Below, in pieces: positions 62,401-64,000 of a stretch of DNA of 64,000 nt. Numbering within the stretch: the first letter of the stretch is position 1; each line of letters opens with the position of its first letter. A program made the translations under genes and the position numbers. The notes below the pieces were generated by a model that saw only the letters and a program-made list of their open reading frames with translations, did no database searches and was not told where the DNA came from. Source of the stretch: Pseudomonas hamedanensis (lineage in GTDB: Bacteria > Pseudomonadota > Gammaproteobacteria > Pseudomonadales > Pseudomonadaceae); the NCBI RefSeq assembly GCF_014268595.2, contig NZ_CP077091.1:3498001-3562000 (forward strand), given 5' to 3'.

Positions 62401-62849
62401 TCATCACCGGGCAACTGATCAACTGGTCGCTGACCGACACCATCACCCGCGTGACACTGAAACTCGGCGTCGATTACGGCTCGGATCTGGATCTGGTCAA
62501 GGAACTGCTGCTCAAAGCTGCCCGCGAAAACCCGCGCGTGCTGAAGGAACCAGAGCCGCACGTGTACTTCCTCAACTTCGGCGAAAGCACTCTCGATCAC
62601 GAACTGCGCATGCACGTGCGCGATCTGGGCGACCGCAACCCGGTGCTCGACGAGGTCAACCGCTTCATCAACCGCGAGTTCAAGAAGCAGCACATCAACA
62701 TTTCGTTCCGGCAGATGGAGGTTTACCTGAAGAACCTCCACGGCCAGGAATACAAGATGGTGCCCGTGGAGCCGGAGAACAAAACCATCGTGCCGATCGT
62801 CGACGCGCAGAAACCGTTGCAGGAACCGCCACCGAGCAAACTCGACTAA
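59496..62849 (+). CDS. mscK: MscK-type mechanosensitive potassium channel
   Basis: Large MscS-superfamily channel, 1117 residues. A signal peptide (about 1-24, FFAAALLGLSLTVGPLYA) is followed by a periplasmic domain of long helices (about 25-480), then 11 or so membrane segments, and the MscS core at about 880-1000. The pore and beta region are VAALSVGLGFGMQEIFANFI, GIMILFERPVRIGDTITIGN, and TTITDFDRKDIIVPNKTFI. The C-terminal MscS domain ends with INREFKKQHINISFRQMEVY. PA5022 is the positional counterpart. The gene starts at an ATG 34 bp after the antiporter gene. Confidence 0.93.
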   Translation: MPTLRSFFAAALLGLSLTVGPLYAAEPPSSDAVQASLDKLADSKLPDADKKAMQTVLQNTLNQLNSEREYEQKLIDLKQQLATAPKQTIENTRELTRLKATPVVPVAQRFPKESIQQLEQILTDRSTQQSDLQKALAEANSLIITAQTRPERAQAEISASQTRIQQINNILKSGKDTGKTVTAEQRDQLNAELAALNALIPLRRQELAGNTQLQDLGNAQHDLLSEKSDRLDREIQELQTLINQKRLAQSQETVTQQSIEAQKAGGSSLLASESATNLKLSDYLLKSTDRLNEVTQQNLQTKQQLDTLTQSDSALDEQIAVLKGSLLLSKILYKQKQALPHLKVDRDLADQIADIRLYQFDVSQQRELLSNPATYVDNLLATQPPEQVTPQLRKSLLELANTRTDLLERLNRELSAMLNESITLQLNQKQLLSTAQSLRATLDEQMFWIPSNKPLDVEWMRGVPERLQRQVNTLPWASSLSELTDGLTQRPLLFLPLALLIGALLWRRKSLYGRLNKVHQDIGHFKRDSQWHTPQAILINILLAMPVALGLALCGLALQIDARGQNANMGAALLQMGQAWLVFYTAYRILAPGGVAELHFRWEKPQVEFLQGWVRRLGLVVMALVAVVAVAELQPAALADDVLGMPVVLTCYALMAWLLSRLLISSPTHQNASLFRKAVGVMFTLLPIALFVAVCFGYYYTALKLSDRLINTLYLLMFWLVIEATFVRGLSVAARRLAYQRALAKRQAAKEAGDGEAVIEEPTLDIEKVNEQSLRLIRLALLGGFIAALYWVWSDLISVFSYLDNITLYEYTSGTGANMSMVPISIGDMLGALIIIGITFALARNLPGLLEVFVLSKLNLAQGSAYATTTLLSYVIAGVGFVTTLSTLGVSWDKLQWLVAALSVGLGFGMQEIFANFISGIMILFERPVRIGDTITIGNLSGTVSKIRIRATTITDFDRKDIIVPNKTFITGQLINWSLTDTITRVTLKLGVDYGSDLDLVKELLLKAARENPRVLKEPEPHVYFLNFGESTLDHELRMHVRDLGDRNPVLDEVNRFINREFKKQHINISFRQMEVYLKNLHGQEYKMVPVEPENKTIVPIVDAQKPLQEPPPSKLD

Positions 62850-64000
<1,151 letters not shown>

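Noticed and set aside
61212..62741. 509-codon open frame antisense to mscK
   Set aside because: His/Asp/Gln-rich shadow of the MscS core region.

Overview
The window is chromosomal DNA from a Pseudomonas of the P. fluorescens / P. putida lineage. The evidence is gene order that largely follows P. aeruginosa PAO1 PA4988 to PA5023 (recalled from memory, not searched), high GC coding sequence, and many short palindromic REP-type elements of the kind common in fluorescent pseudomonads. No rRNA, tRNA, IS element, prophage or CRISPR array was found.

Layout. 1-1272: 3' part of a TolC-family outer-membrane gene. 1441-7244: waaA (Kdo transferase), a divergent LysR/SMR-efflux pair, then an FAD oxidoreductase, an aldo/keto reductase and a conserved unknown protein. 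7249-15499 (minus strand): a probable msbA - mig-14-like - dnpA - hldE transcription unit ending in three glycosyltransferase-type genes (one GT4-like, one resembling family 29 sialyltransferases, one unknown). 15624-28116: the LPS core locus. It holds a kinase-like gene on the plus strand, then on the minus strand a GT-C membrane protein, a family 2 glycosyltransferase, a carbamoyltransferase, a small lipoprotein, four consecutive kinase-fold genes, waaG, waaC and waaF. No O-antigen ligase (waaL) of the usual type is present; the GT-C protein sits in its place.

28190-29095 is a seven-unit REP array of about 134-135 bp per unit. 29117-37050: glnE, diverging from aceE-aceF, with two matching 15-bp palindromes upstream of aceE. 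37327-42559: a PhoD-like phosphatase that appears inserted, a DipA-type c-di-GMP phosphodiesterase with a degenerate GGDEF motif, and msrA. 42742-46507: rlmJ and an orphan vgrG plus DUF4123 chaperone pair that lacks a full effector gene. 46859-52755: divergent putP and putA with a set of PutA operator half-sites between them. 52999-64000: a DmdC-like acyl-CoA dehydrogenase, a small ZapA/coiled-coil pair, a chemoreceptor with a clear sigma-28 promoter, a K+/H+ antiporter, an MscK channel, and the 5' part of selO.

Functionally, the first half builds lipid A-core: Kdo transfer, heptose synthesis and transfer, core phosphorylation, carbamoylation, outer-core sugars and MsbA flipping. It also carries linked antimicrobial-tolerance genes. 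The second half is central carbon and nitrogen metabolism (PDH, GlnE, proline catabolism), signalling and ion homeostasis. Several genes in the LPS block appear to start at TTG. The annotation was made by reading the sequence; no database search was run.
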